NCBI RefSeq assembly: GCF_002929805.1
Contig: NZ_PJJM01000074.1
Span: 1 to 55,747, forward strand
Source of the DNA: Cryobacterium sp. Y50
GTDB lineage: Bacteria; Actinomycetota; Actinomycetes; Actinomycetales; Microbacteriaceae
DNA length: 55,747 nucleotides
Direction: 5' to 3'
The notes under the pieces were generated by a model. The model saw nothing but the letters and a program-made list of their open reading frames with translations, made no database searches and was not told the DNA's origin. This document shows, one piece after another, positions 25,829-34,478 of this stretch; position 1 is the stretch's first letter; the number at the start of each line of letters is the position of its first letter. Both the position numbers and the translations under genes were made by a program.

Positions 25829-27250
25829 TCACGGCATCGGCCTGGGCGCGTGCTGCTGCCGTTTGGTGACGACGGCGAGCACGATGAGAATCACCCAGCC
25901 GCTCTCGATGAGCAGTCGGCTCTCGGCCACGCTCTGCGCGATCAGCGCGGCGAGCAGCAGCAGGGGCAGCAGTGCGGAGACGGCGAACGGTTCGGTGTCT
26001 TCGATGCCGAGGCGCGGCCGGTCGACGGCGAGGAACCAGGCCCGCCAGAGAGTCGAGAAGACGAGGTCGGCGAACAGAACCACGCCGATGATGCCGAGCT
26101 GCAGCCAAACGTCGAGCCAGGCATTGTGCGCCTGCAGATAGGTGACGCCCTTGCGCACGGCGAGGTCGTTGAACGGTTCGACCCACGGCACCCAGTAGCT
26201 CACCCAGCCCCAGCCAAACAGGGGTCGCTCGAGGGCGAGCCCGGTGACGCTGGCCCAAATGTCGAAGCGGCCGGTGAGGTCGTTGCTGCGGCCGAGCAGG
26301 CCGAACAGTTGTGCGGAGAACAGTGCGAGCGCCGCTGCGATCGCCAAAACGGATGCCGTCGCCACGACATACAGCGGCCGCCGGTGCTCGTCGTGCAGTC
26401 GTCTGGCCCAGAGCGCGAACAACAGGGCCGCGACGACCGCGACGAGCGAGACGGTGACCGTGGCTGAGCGGGTGAGCAGTAGCATCCCGACGGCCAGCGC
26501 CAGCCAGACCAGTCCGGCGTTGCGCCTGACGATGTGGGCTCTCAGTTGCACGGTGAACACGATGATGGCTATCAAAGCCGTGAATCCGAGCAGGTTGCGG
26601 TTGGCGACGATGCCCTCGATTGGCCCGCCATTTAACAGTAGGCCCCTGCTCCAGTAGAAGGCGCCCGGCACGTCAGCGGTGCCGTAGTCGACGAAGAACG
26701 GGAGCACTTCGTGTTGCACAACAACCGCCACGAACAGCTCGAAGACAAGGGAGAGGGCGAGCACCCAGCGCAGGGCGCCGGCCAAGGTGCGCAGCAGCTC
26801 CGGCCAGGTGAGGGTCACGGCCAAAAACAGCGCAGCGAGGGTGGTGATCAGCTGCAGGATAACGCCGAGAGCGGAGGCCCCCGGGTAATACGACCACGCG
26901 ATCGACAGGGTAGCCAGCAGCAGAAAGGCGGTGATGGTCTTCGGAAATTTGCGCCAGTTCAGAAGCGGGGCCAGGGCTGCCCGGCAGGTGTGGCCGCGGG
27001 CGATGTCGCGGTCGGTGGGGGTATCGTCGTCGACGGCTGCTTGCGCTGTGGCTGCATTGGCGGTTGCCCGACGGCGGGCGTTGTGGCGCTGGGTACCCAG
27101 GCCGATCACGCTGCCAATGACCACGATCACGGCGATGGCGCCGAAGCCCCACCAGCCGCCGAGGTTACGCCAAAACTGGCCGGCCAGAACCGTGAACCAG
27201 ACGAAGGTCGCAAAGAGTCGAATGGCGAGACGACTCTGTACAGCGGACAT
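25829..27250 (-). CDS. O-antigen ligase/polymerase-like membrane protein (copy 2)
   Basis: A 473-residue polytopic protein of the O-antigen-ligase (Wzy_C) superfamily, homologous to the adjacent copy 1. Shared landmarks are GIVANRNLLGFTALIAIIV, LLLTRSATVTVSLVAVV, the loop RFDIWASVTGLALERPLFGWGW and the conserved AHNAWLDVWLQLGIIG with His375. It is longer through an ~80-residue insertion after the second hydrophobic segment. It would polymerise or ligate the surface glycan on the outer face of the membrane, using undecaprenyl-diphosphate-linked substrate. The exact glycan is not determinable. Confidence 0.87.
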   Translation of the reverse strand: MSAVQSRLAIRLFATFVWFTVLAGQFWRNLGGWWGFGAIAVIVVIGSVIGLGTQRHNARRRATANAATAQAAVDDDTPTDRDIARGHTCRAALAPLLNWRKFPKTITAFLLLATLSIAWSYYPGASALGVILQLITTLAALFLAVTLTWPELLRTLAGALRWVLALSLVFELFVAVVVQHEVLPFFVDYGTADVPGAFYWSRGLLLNGGPIEGIVANRNLLGFTALIAIIVFTVQLRAHIVRRNAGLVWLALAVGMLLLTRSATVTVSLVAVVAALLFALWARRLHDEHRRPLYVVATASVLAIAAALALFSAQLFGLLGRSNDLTGRFDIWASVTGLALERPLFGWGWVSYWVPWVEPFNDLAVRKGVTYLQAHNAWLDVWLQLGIIGVVLFADLVFSTLWRAWFLAVDRPRLGIEDTEPFAVSALLPLLLLAALIAQSVAESRLLIESGWVILIVLAVVTKRQQHAPRPMP

Positions 27251-27281
27251 GGATTTAGATTACCGGTGTTGTTCCGTTGGG

Positions 27282-27312
27282 TTTCGCGAGATTGTTCTAC
27301 CGTGTCGCGAAA
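27282..27312 (-). terminator. Hairpin downstream of the FAD oxidoreductase gene
   Basis: TTTCGCGA (27282-27289) pairs with TCGCGAAA (27305-27312), a perfect 8-base stem with a 15-base loop. On the minus strand it lies about 60 bases beyond the stop of the gene at 27372, in the gap before the next minus-strand gene. Confidence 0.45.
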
Positions 27313-27371
27313 ATGGGTAAACGGTTGCGTCGCGGTGGCTGAAACAACACTTCACCCGCTTTCGCGGAAAG

Positions 27372-28838
27372 TTAGCGGGTTGAGAGGGAAAGATCGGGGG
27401 AAACCAGAATGTTGTATTCGTGGGCCAGGGCGCTGAGGGCGGCGCGGTAGCCGCACATTCCATGCACGCCTGGGCCTGGCGCGGTCGACGACGAGCACAG
27501 GTAGACGCCGTCCAGGGGGGTGCGCCACGGGTCGCCCGAGAGCACCGGGCGGCGCACGAGTTGGGCCATGCTGACGGCTCCGGCCGCGATGTCGCCGCCC
27601 ACATGATTGGGATTGTGGTTCTGCATCTGCGCGGCGGTCTGGCTGTAGGAGGCGAGAATGGTGTCGCGAAAGCCCGGGGCGAAGCGTTCGATCTGTCGGG
27701 TGATTTGCTCGGTCTGGTCGCGGGTGGAGCCCGCCGGCACGTGCGTATAGGCCCAGAGGGTGTGTTTTCCGGCGGGAGCGCGAGTGGCGTCGAGAATGCT
27801 CGGCTGCGCGGCGAGCACATAGGGTGATTCGGCGTGCCGCCCGCGGGCAACAGCGTTTTCGGCACGAGCCTGGTCGGCGCGGGTGCCGCCCACGTGCAGG
27901 GTCGGCGCTCGCCGTAAGTCGGTCGCGGTGAAGGGAACCGGTTCGGAGAGGGCGAAATCCACCTTGGCGACGGCGTTGCCGTAACGAAACCGTTTCATGG
28001 ATGCCGCGTAGCTGGCGGGTAGGGCGCCGTCGGCGAGCTCGAAGAGGGCGCGTGGCGTCAGGTCGAGTAGCACGATGCGGGCCGGCGGCAGCTCTGCGAG
28101 GCTGACGATCTCGGCATCCGTCACGATCTCGCCGCCGTGCGCGAGCAGATCGTCGGCGAGGGCCCACACGATGGCGCCGCTTCCTCCGGTCGGAATCGGC
28201 CAGCCGCCGGCATGCGCGTGCGCGGCGAGCACGAGCCCGGCCCCGGCAGTAGACGGGCTCGGTAGCCGCCCGATCGAGTGGGCGAAGGTGCCGGTGAGTA
28301 ACGCCGGCGCGGTCTCGCCGGTGAAGCGCCAGTTCCAGGCCGGGCCGCCCTGCTCGAGGGTGCGCAGCCCGAACCTGGTCAGGGTGAACGGATGCCGCGG
28401 CACCCGGAGCAGCGTATCCCCGGTGAGTTCGGCGATGGCGTGGATGTGGTCGACCAGGGGCTCGAGCAGGTTTAACCAGGCCGGGCCGTCGCGGCCGAGG
28501 CCGGCGGCCGTGCGTTCGATGTCGTGCCAGGCCACACCGGCCAGGCCGCCCGGCAGCGGATGCCCGTAGGAGATCTCGGGAACTGTGAGTTCGATGCGGT
28601 CCTTGAGGCCGAACTTCTGAAAGAACTCGGAGGCCAGGGCGAGCGGATGCACCGCGCTCCCGACATCGTGGTGAAACCCGGGCAGGGTGAGTTCGGCGGT
28701 GGCCGCCCCGCCACCGATCGCCGAGTTGCGCTCGTAGACGCGCACTCTGAGGCCAGCCCGGGCGAGAGTTACGGCGGCGGCGAGACCGTTCGGGCCGGAT
28801 CCGACGACGATCGCGTCGAGCCCCTGGTCGGTCGTCAC
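27372..28838 (-). CDS. FAD-dependent oxidoreductase, phytoene desaturase-like
   Basis: A 488-residue flavoprotein of the phytoene-dehydrogenase/amine-oxidase superfamily. The FAD motif AIVVGSGPNGLAAAVTLARA is at residues 9-28 with the second dinucleotide element VRVYERNSAIGGGA. The C-terminal FAD signature is near DGVYLCSSSTAPGPGVHGMCGYRAA. Genes like this are common in actinobacteria as NAD(P)/FAD-dependent oxidoreductases of unknown substrate. No carotenoid synthesis genes stand nearby, so a carotenoid role is not supported here. It follows the acyl-CoA dehydrogenase on the same strand but a strong hairpin separates them. Confidence 0.85.
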   Translation of the reverse strand: MTTDQGLDAIVVGSGPNGLAAAVTLARAGLRVRVYERNSAIGGGAATAELTLPGFHHDVGSAVHPLALASEFFQKFGLKDRIELTVPEISYGHPLPGGLAGVAWHDIERTAAGLGRDGPAWLNLLEPLVDHIHAIAELTGDTLLRVPRHPFTLTRFGLRTLEQGGPAWNWRFTGETAPALLTGTFAHSIGRLPSPSTAGAGLVLAAHAHAGGWPIPTGGSGAIVWALADDLLAHGGEIVTDAEIVSLAELPPARIVLLDLTPRALFELADGALPASYAASMKRFRYGNAVAKVDFALSEPVPFTATDLRRAPTLHVGGTRADQARAENAVARGRHAESPYVLAAQPSILDATRAPAGKHTLWAYTHVPAGSTRDQTEQITRQIERFAPGFRDTILASYSQTAAQMQNHNPNHVGGDIAAGAVSMAQLVRRPVLSGDPWRTPLDGVYLCSSSTAPGPGVHGMCGYRAALSALAHEYNILVSPDLSLSTR

Positions 28839-28879
28839 ACGGGGCCGGACTGGAGTGGGCTCATTCCGACACCGTATCC

Positions 28880-28909
28880 CGGGCGGGGGCGCGGGCGCAC
28901 CCCCGCCCG
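28880..28909 (-). terminator. GC-rich hairpin after the acyl-CoA dehydrogenase gene
   Basis: CGGGCGGGGG (28880-28889) pairs perfectly with CCCCCGCCCG (28900-28909) around a 10-base loop. It lies 26 bases past the minus-strand stop at 28935 and before the FAD oxidoreductase start, fitting an actinobacterial terminator without a U-tract. Confidence 0.6.
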
Positions 28910-28934
28910 TGGATTCAGGGCCGTTGGGATCAGC

Positions 28935-30113
28935 TCAGACGAAGGCGGCCTGGCCGGTGATGGTGCGGCCCACGATGAGGGTGTTCATCTCCTGAGTGCC
29001 CTCGTAGGAATAAATGGCCTCGGCGTCGGCGAAGTGCCGGGCCACGTTGTACTCGAGGGTGACGCCGTTGCCGCCGAACAGCTCGCGGCACCAGGCCACG
29101 CTTTCCCGCATGCGGCTGGTTGTGTACGCCTTGGTCAGCGCGGAGTGCTCGTCGCGCTGCACGCCCTCGTCTTGCAGCTGCGACACCCGCACGACCATGC
29201 CGAGGCTTGCGGTGATGTTGCCGAGGCTCTTAACCAGCAGATCCTGCACGAGCTGGTGACCGCCGATGGGCTTGCCGAACTGCTCGCGTTCGTGAGCGTA
29301 GGCGACGGCCGCGTCGTAGGCGCCGATGGCATTGCCGACCGCCGCCCACGACACCTCGGCGCGCGTGGCCCGCAGCACCTTCGCGGTGTCCTTGAACGAG
29401 TTGGCGTTCTGCAGGCGCAGGCTCTCGGGAACGACCACGTCGGTCAACACGATGTCGGCGTTCTGCACCGCGCGCAGGCTGATCTTGCCCTCGATTTTGG
29501 TGGCACTGTACCCGGCGGTGTCGGTGGGAACGATGAAACCCTTGACCTGTTCGTCGGCCGTGTCCTTGGCCCAGATGATGGTCACGTCGCTGAAGGTGGC
29601 GTTGCCGATCCAGCGTTTGGCACCGTTCAACGTCCAGCTGTCACCGCTGCGCGTGGCGGTGGTGCGCAGGCCCTGCGCTGCGTCCGAGCCGCTCAACGGC
29701 TCGGTCAACCCGAACGCCCCCACGATCTCGCCCGAGGCCAGGCGCGGAATCCACTCGGCGCGCTGCTCGTCCGAGCCCGTCGCGTCGACCGTGCCGGCGG
29801 CGAGACCGGTCTGCACGCCGACGAAGGTGGCGACGGATGCGTCCACTCGCGCCAGTTCCAGCGCCACGAATCCCCGGAAAACTGCCGAATTCTCAAACGG
29901 TTTCGTGGACTCCCAGCCGAAGGAGTACACGCCGAGTTCGGCGAGGGGCTTGATGACCTGGGTGGGGAATTCGGCGCGGTCCCAGCATCCGTTTGCGATC
30001 GGCCGTACTTCGTGTTCGAGGTAGGCGCGCAGCTTGAGGATGGCCGCCTGTTCGGGCGCGGTGAGCAGGTTTTCGTAGCCGAAGAAGTCGCTGCCGAGTA
30101 GTTCAAAGTTCAT
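28935..30113 (-). CDS. Acyl-CoA dehydrogenase (glutaryl-CoA dehydrogenase-like)
   Basis: A 392-residue flavoenzyme that would oxidise an acyl-CoA at C2-C3 and pass electrons to ETF. It shows AFGLTEPLSGSDAAQGL (FAD-facing), SWTLNGAKRWIGNATFSD, the EREQFGKPIGGHQLVQ helix and the C-terminal IYSYEGTQEMNTLIVGR, where Glu371 in YEGT is the position of the catalytic base in glutaryl-CoA-type enzymes. Length is normal for the family. It is unlinked to the glycan genes; the substrate chain is uncertain. It is divergent from manA, separated by 124 bases. Confidence 0.9.
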   Translation of the reverse strand: MNFELLGSDFFGYENLLTAPEQAAILKLRAYLEHEVRPIANGCWDRAEFPTQVIKPLAELGVYSFGWESTKPFENSAVFRGFVALELARVDASVATFVGVQTGLAAGTVDATGSDEQRAEWIPRLASGEIVGAFGLTEPLSGSDAAQGLRTTATRSGDSWTLNGAKRWIGNATFSDVTIIWAKDTADEQVKGFIVPTDTAGYSATKIEGKISLRAVQNADIVLTDVVVPESLRLQNANSFKDTAKVLRATRAEVSWAAVGNAIGAYDAAVAYAHEREQFGKPIGGHQLVQDLLVKSLGNITASLGMVVRVSQLQDEGVQRDEHSALTKAYTTSRMRESVAWCRELFGGNGVTLEYNVARHFADAEAIYSYEGTQEMNTLIVGRTITGQAAFV

Positions 30114-30237
30114 GGATGCTCCGTTGCACGAGGGCGGCCGACGTGCGACCGGGGAAGTGCGCCCAGCCTAGGGTCGTTGGCTGGACGCCCCAACCCGGTT
30201 GGTAGTTTGGTCTAAACAGTTGTAGAAGGAGTCGTAC

Positions 30238-31521
30238 ATGTTTGTGGGCATCGCCAACACCCCGCGCAATTACGCATGGGGTTCCACCCATGCCATCGCT
30301 GACCTGCTCGGCCGCACGGCGTCGGGCGGGCCGGAGGCTGAACTGTGGTTGGGAGCCCACGCCGGGTCACCGTCGGTGATCGAGGACCCCGCGCTGGTCG
30401 GCGGTTTTTTGGACCTCGCCGCGTGGATTGCTGCGGCGCCGGAGGTGGCACTCGGTGCTGATTGGGCCAGTCGAGAAGTGGATGCGGCCCCACGCCTCCC
30501 ATTTCTGCTCAAGATTCTCGCGGCCGGTCGCCCGCTGTCGCTGCAGGCGCACCCGACGAGCGAGCAGGCCCGCACCGGGTTCGAGCTTGAGAATGAGGCG
30601 GGCGTTGCCATCGACGCTGGCAATCGCAACTACCGCGATCCGTTCCACAAGCCCGAGCTGCTCGTTGCGCTCAGCGACACCTTCGAAGCGCTCTGCGGCT
30701 TTCGGCCGCTCGCTGAGGTACGCGGCATTATTGCCGAGTTGCGGATGCTCGATCTCGCGACCGAGAATCCGCAGGCCTCCATCATCGACCTGCTCGAGAG
30801 CCACCTGACGCGGGGCCTGCCCGACACCGTCGACTGGCTGCTGCGCGATGGGCGCGGCGGAGATTCGGGCGAGGTGAAATGGCTGGTCGAACGGGTCGTG
30901 GCGCTCGCCGAACACGCCGAGTTTCTGGCCGAGGGGGGAGCGGCCATCGGCTATGCCCGCGAACTGGCGGCGGTGCGTGTGCTCGCCGCCGAGTATCCCG
31001 GCGACCCTGGAATCGTGCTCGCCCTATTGCTGAACCGGGTCTCCCTGCAGCGCGGCGAGGCGATGTTTCTGCCAGCCGGCAACATCCACGCGTATCTATC
31101 CGGGCTCGGCGTCGAACTCATGGCCGCCTCCGATAATGTGCTGCGCGGCGGGCTGACTCCCAAGCACATCGACATCGAGGAGCTGCTCGCGGTACTCGAC
31201 TTCACTCCGGCACCCTCGCCGTACCTCGTGCCGATCGTCGACGCGCCCGGGGTATTGCGGTATCGGCCGGACGTGCCCGACTTCGAGCTCGTGCAGATCG
31301 AAGCGGATGCCGACGCCGCGACGTCGACGCCCGTCACGATGCGGCAGATCACCCTGACCGGTCCGGCGATTGCCATCTGCACGGCTGGCGGGTTTCTGGT
31401 GGCCGGGGCCGCGTCATCGCGGCCGCTCAAGCGCGGCCAGGCCGTGTACATCACGCCCGACGAGGGCACGCTGACCTTCGCCGGAACCGGCGAGGTGTTT
31501 CTGGCGACGACGGGCGCGTAG
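30238..31521 (+). CDS. manA: Mannose-6-phosphate isomerase, class I
   Basis: A 427-residue zinc enzyme interconverting mannose-6-P and fructose-6-P, feeding GDP-mannose for glycans. Zinc ligands are visible in LQAHPTSEQA (Gln103, His105), HKPELLVAL (Glu140) and the AGNIHAYLSGLGVELMAASD segment with the conserved His and Arg (NVLRGGLTPKHID). An AGAAGGAG ribosome site lies six to seven bases before the ATG. In mycobacteria manA lies in the same conserved neighbourhood as whiB2 and sahH, which are also in this window. The C-terminal ~90 residues form the extra beta domain of actinobacterial ManA. Confidence 0.95.
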   Translation: MFVGIANTPRNYAWGSTHAIADLLGRTASGGPEAELWLGAHAGSPSVIEDPALVGGFLDLAAWIAAAPEVALGADWASREVDAAPRLPFLLKILAAGRPLSLQAHPTSEQARTGFELENEAGVAIDAGNRNYRDPFHKPELLVALSDTFEALCGFRPLAEVRGIIAELRMLDLATENPQASIIDLLESHLTRGLPDTVDWLLRDGRGGDSGEVKWLVERVVALAEHAEFLAEGGAAIGYARELAAVRVLAAEYPGDPGIVLALLLNRVSLQRGEAMFLPAGNIHAYLSGLGVELMAASDNVLRGGLTPKHIDIEELLAVLDFTPAPSPYLVPIVDAPGVLRYRPDVPDFELVQIEADADAATSTPVTMRQITLTGPAIAICTAGGFLVAGAASSRPLKRGQAVYITPDEGTLTFAGTGEVFLATTGA

Positions 31522-31546
31522 CCGCGCTGCGCCTGTCGGTGGCGGG

Positions 31547-32509
31547 CTAGCTGGCCTTGCGGGGGCCAAATGCCCGCCGGTAGGCGGTAGGCGTGGTCTG
31601 CAGAACCTGCAGAAAATGATGGCGCATCACGGCCGCCCCACCGAAGCCGGTGTCGACGGCGATCTCCTCAAGGCTGTTTGAGGAGTCCTCGAGCAATTCC
31701 TGCGCCCGAAGCAGCCGCTGCCGATTGAGCCAGCGGGTCGGCGTGGTGCCGAGTTCGGCGCGAAACCGGCGGGCGAAGGTGCGCGGCGACATAAGCGACT
31801 TGCGGGCGAGCAGATCGACGGGTAATTCCTGGTCGAGGTGGCGCAGCATCCACTCGGTGACGGCGGCGAAGGATTCGTCCTGGCAGTCGACGACCGGCGC
31901 TTCGATGTACTGTGACTGGCCGCCATCGCGCTGCGGCGGCACCACCATGCGGCGCGCGATCACGTTCGCGACAGTCGCGCCCAGTTCCTTGCGTACGATG
32001 TGCAGCGCAGCATCAATGCCGGCGGCGGTGCCGGCTCCGGTGACGACGTGGTCGTCTTCCACAAACAGCACGTCGGGGTCGACGGTTGTGTTCGGGTAGG
32101 TCCGGGCGAGGGCTTCGGTGTACATCCAGTGGGTGGTGCTGCGGCGCCCATCGAGGATGCCAGCCTCGGCCAGTACGAACGCGCCGCTGCACACGCTGAG
32201 CACCCAGGCGCCACGGGCCTCGGCGTCGCGCACGACCTGCAGCACGCGCGGGTCGATCGCCGCACCGGTCTCGTACGCAGGGATCGCGATCAGGTCCGCG
32301 TCGGCGGCAGCCGAGAGGTCGTCGTGCACGACGATTTCAAAGCCGATCTTGGTGCGAATCGGGCCGGGTTCGGCGGCGACGACGTGAAAGTCGAACGCCG
32401 GCCCGCCGTGCGCGCTGCGATCGATGCCGAACACCTCGCAGATGACGCCGAATTCGAACGGCGCCAGACCCGGAAGGGTGACGCAGACGATTTTTTGAAG
32501 CATGGGCAT
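31547..32509 (-). CDS. GlxA-type transcriptional regulator (DJ-1/PfpI + AraC)
   Basis: About 320 residues. The N-terminal ~180 form a class-I glutamine-amidotransferase-like (DJ-1/PfpI) domain: IVCVTLPGLAPFEFGVICEV, then SVCSGAFVLAEAGILDGRR around the nucleophile-elbow cysteine. The C-terminal ~120 are an AraC DNA-binding region: LLARKSLMSPRTFARRF, then RLLRAQELLEDSSNSLEEIA and VDTGFGGAAVMRHHFLQ. Starts at 32509 or 32503 are equally possible; a longer frame from 32572 looks unlikely. Its target is unknown. It is divergent from the small membrane protein gene. Confidence 0.88.
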   Translation of the reverse strand: MPMLQKIVCVTLPGLAPFEFGVICEVFGIDRSAHGGPAFDFHVVAAEPGPIRTKIGFEIVVHDDLSAAADADLIAIPAYETGAAIDPRVLQVVRDAEARGAWVLSVCSGAFVLAEAGILDGRRSTTHWMYTEALARTYPNTTVDPDVLFVEDDHVVTGAGTAAGIDAALHIVRKELGATVANVIARRMVVPPQRDGGQSQYIEAPVVDCQDESFAAVTEWMLRHLDQELPVDLLARKSLMSPRTFARRFRAELGTTPTRWLNRQRLLRAQELLEDSSNSLEEIAVDTGFGGAAVMRHHFLQVLQTTPTAYRRAFGPRKAS

Positions 32510-32623
32510 CCGTTCTGCTGAGATGGAACCGGAAACGGGAAACACTGGATCTGGCAGGAATGTGTCGAACAACGTCTACTCTGCCGCTCGCGGCAGAAAA
32601 GCACAATACATAGAGTTCCTGCC

Positions 32624-32764
32624 ATGTTCATCTTTATGTTTCTCCTCACAGTCCTCGCGATTGCTGCTGTTGTGGCCTCGATTCGCTCCACCGGGCGCGA
32701 CGGTTACGGTCGCCAAGCCATCAGAGAAACCGACGACGAGGAGGCACTGATTCGCCGGCGCTAG
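32624..32764 (+). CDS. Small single-pass membrane protein, 46 residues
   Basis: A short frame beginning MFIFMFLLTVLAIAAVVASI, one hydrophobic helix, followed by a basic RSTGRDGYGR and an acidic ETDDEEALIRRR end. Small proteins of this design (helix, then an RDGYxR-type motif) are common between unrelated genes in Microbacteriaceae and usually remain unannotated. No strong ribosome site is seen. Codon positions look coding: GC-rich third positions in the second half. The stop is eight bases before a hairpin and 46 bases before galE. Function unknown. Confidence 0.6.
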   Translation: MFIFMFLLTVLAIAAVVASIRSTGRDGYGRQAIRETDDEEALIRRR

Positions 32765-32771
32765 CCTGAAG

Positions 32772-32793
32772 CGGTGGCACATCGGTGCCACCG
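32772..32793 (+). terminator. Hairpin between the small gene and the second galE
   Basis: CGGTGGCAC (32772-32780) pairs perfectly with GTGCCACCG (32785-32793) around a four-base loop. It starts eight bases after the stop of the 46-residue gene and ends 17 bases before galE, so it could terminate the first or act in the galE leader. Confidence 0.5.
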
Positions 32794-32810
32794 GGAACGA
32801 GCGGGGCAGT

Positions 32811-33776
32811 ATGACGTGGTTGGTAACTGGCGGAGCGGGCTATATCGGAGCCCATGTGGTGCGCGCTTTTCAGGCTGAAGGGCTCGACGTGGTCGTGCTC
32901 GACGACCTCTCGAGTGGCCACGAATCTTTCGTGCCAGCCACAGTGCCCTTCGTACGCGGCAGCGTGCTTGACGGCGACCTGCTCGTGCACACCTTTCGCG
33001 AGCATGACGTGCACGGCGTCGTGCACGTCGCCGGATTCAAGTACGCCGGCGTTTCGGTGCAACGCCCCCTGCACACCTACGAACAAAACGTCACCGCGAC
33101 GGCCACGCTCCTCGCCGCCATGGACGCGGCGGCGATCGACCGCATCGTGTTCTCCTCGAGCGCTGCGGTCTACGGCACGCCGCACACCGACCTCGTCACC
33201 GAAAGTACCGCGAAAAGCCCGGAATCGCCCTACGGCGAATCCAAACTGATCGGCGAATGGCTGCTGCGCGACCAGGGTGTCGCGACCGGCCTGCGGCACA
33301 CCTCGCTGCGCTACTTCAACGTCGTCGGCTCGGGCGAACTCAGCCTGAGCGATACCAGCCCGCACAACCTCTTTCCCCTGGTCTTTGCCGCTCTGCTCGA
33401 TGGTCGCACCCCGCGCATCAACGGCGATGACTATGCCACGCCGGACGGCACCTGCGTACGGGACTACATCCACGTCGCTGATCTGGCCCTCTCGCACGTC
33501 GCCGCCGCCGGCCGGCTCGACGCCAAGGAGGCGATCGAGCCGGTCTACAACCTCGGCAGTGGCGACGGCGTCTCGGTCGGCGAGATCATGGCGACCGTGC
33601 GCCGGGTCACCGGCATCGACTTCAGCCCGGAAATCGGACCGCGCCGCGTGGGTGACCCCGATCGCATCGTCGCGTCCGGTGCGCTCGCGGCCCGTGATCT
33701 GCGCTGGAACATGCGCCACACGCTCGAGCAGATGGTGCAGAGCGCCTGGGACTCTTCCCGCGCTGCCGTGCATTGA
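32811..33776 (+). CDS. galE: UDP-glucose 4-epimerase (second copy)
   Basis: A 321-residue GalE: LVTGGAGYIGAHVVRAF, SSSAAVYGTPHTDL, the catalytic Tyr-x3-Lys in SPYGESKLIGEWLL, and DGTCVRDYIHVADLALSHV. It would interconvert UDP-glucose and UDP-galactose. It is clearly paralogous to the copy at 21353, and is probably the housekeeping one because it lies next to manA/whiB backbone genes, while the other lies in the glycan locus. It has no good ribosome site; a TAGCCT box at 32762-32767 could drive it. Confidence 0.92.
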   Translation: MTWLVTGGAGYIGAHVVRAFQAEGLDVVVLDDLSSGHESFVPATVPFVRGSVLDGDLLVHTFREHDVHGVVHVAGFKYAGVSVQRPLHTYEQNVTATATLLAAMDAAAIDRIVFSSSAAVYGTPHTDLVTESTAKSPESPYGESKLIGEWLLRDQGVATGLRHTSLRYFNVVGSGELSLSDTSPHNLFPLVFAALLDGRTPRINGDDYATPDGTCVRDYIHVADLALSHVAAAGRLDAKEAIEPVYNLGSGDGVSVGEIMATVRRVTGIDFSPEIGPRRVGDPDRIVASGALAARDLRWNMRHTLEQMVQSAWDSSRAAVH

Positions 33777-33907
33777 GGGTCGACACGCCGCCGAGGGCGC
33801 CGATCGTACTGTGTTCGCAACGTTCAGGTACCCCCGAGTAGCCGAATTTTGTCGCCGTTGGCGCGTCGCAACTCTCTAGCCCGTATTGAGGGTTTACGAT
33901 TTGCGAC

Positions 33908-33936
33908 TTGACGCGATCGAATTACACGGGTGTAAT
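33908..33936 (+). promoter_or_regulatory. whiB promoter (-35 TTGACG, -10 TGTAAT)
   Basis: TTGACG (33908-33913) and TGTAAT (33931-33936) are separated by exactly 17 bases, the best vegetative-type promoter in the window. The whiB ATG is 45 bases beyond. A near-perfect dyad covers the spacer and -10 box. Confidence 0.7.
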
Positions 33937-33937
33937 T
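33920..33937. promoter_or_regulatory. Dyad operator-like site over the whiB -10 box
   Basis: AATTACAC-GG-GTGTAATT is a perfect 8+8 inverted repeat with a two-base centre. Its right arm contains the -10 box, so a dimer bound here would block RNA polymerase. The regulator is unknown. Confidence 0.6.
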
Positions 33938-33980
33938 AGGTGCGGCACCAGTTGGTGCGGATCGAGCGCTGGGAGACGAT

Positions 33981-34298
33981 ATGGCATTACCTGACTATCG
34001 TTCCGGAGTACCAGAGGACTGGTTCGTTGACCCCGTCACCCTCGGTGTTCCGGGAGTACGACAAGACCACGGCGACGAGAACCTGCTGGCCTGGCAGGCC
34101 GATTCCCTCTGCGCGCAGACCGACCCCGAGGCATTCTTCCCCGAAAAAGGCGGTTCCACCCGCGACGCCAAGAAGATTTGCTCCGGCTGCGAGGTGCGCA
34201 GCGAATGCCTCGAGTACGCGCTCAGCAATGATGAGCGGTTCGGCATCTGGGGCGGGCTGTCCGAGCGCGAACGTCGCAAACTGCGCAAGCGCGCCTAA
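33981..34298 (+). CDS. whiB2: WhiB-family iron-sulfur regulator (WhiB2/WhmD type)
   Basis: A 105-residue Wbl protein. The four cluster-binding cysteines are C44, C67, C70 and C76 (CxxC between the middle two), followed by the FGIWGGLSERERRKL turn and basic C-terminus that contacts sigma factor and DNA. In actinobacteria WhiB2/WhmD acts in septation and cell division, holding a [4Fe-4S] cluster. The ATG at 33981 has GGGAGA about seven bases upstream. The assignment to WhiB2 rests on length, sequence and the neighbours manA, GT2, DUF5719 and DUF3499, which flank whiB2 in mycobacteria. Confidence 0.92.
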   Translation: MALPDYRSGVPEDWFVDPVTLGVPGVRQDHGDENLLAWQADSLCAQTDPEAFFPEKGGSTRDAKKICSGCEVRSECLEYALSNDERFGIWGGLSERERRKLRKRA

Positions 34299-34478
34299 CC
34301 TAATTCGCGCAGTTTTAAGCGGATGCTGCCAGCCGGCTCGGCCCGGGTGCAGTCCCCTCAGCCCTTGCGCCGGGCTGACGTGGTCGGCAGCGGGCCATGT
34401 TGCGGCTGCGCTTCGCTATTGCCCTGCCAATATTTGAGGCGCGCCCTCTCGCTTGAGGTGCAGCGACCGATCCCGACC

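Noticed and set aside
24412..25869. A 485-codon open frame on the plus strand
   Set aside because: It is the antisense shadow of the O-antigen-ligase-like gene, rich in Glu/Arg/Gly/Asp with no family match; the minus strand encodes a typical polytopic protein.
28524..30101. A 525-codon open frame on the plus strand
   Set aside because: Antisense of the FAD oxidoreductase and acyl-CoA dehydrogenase genes; its sequence lacks any recognisable domain.
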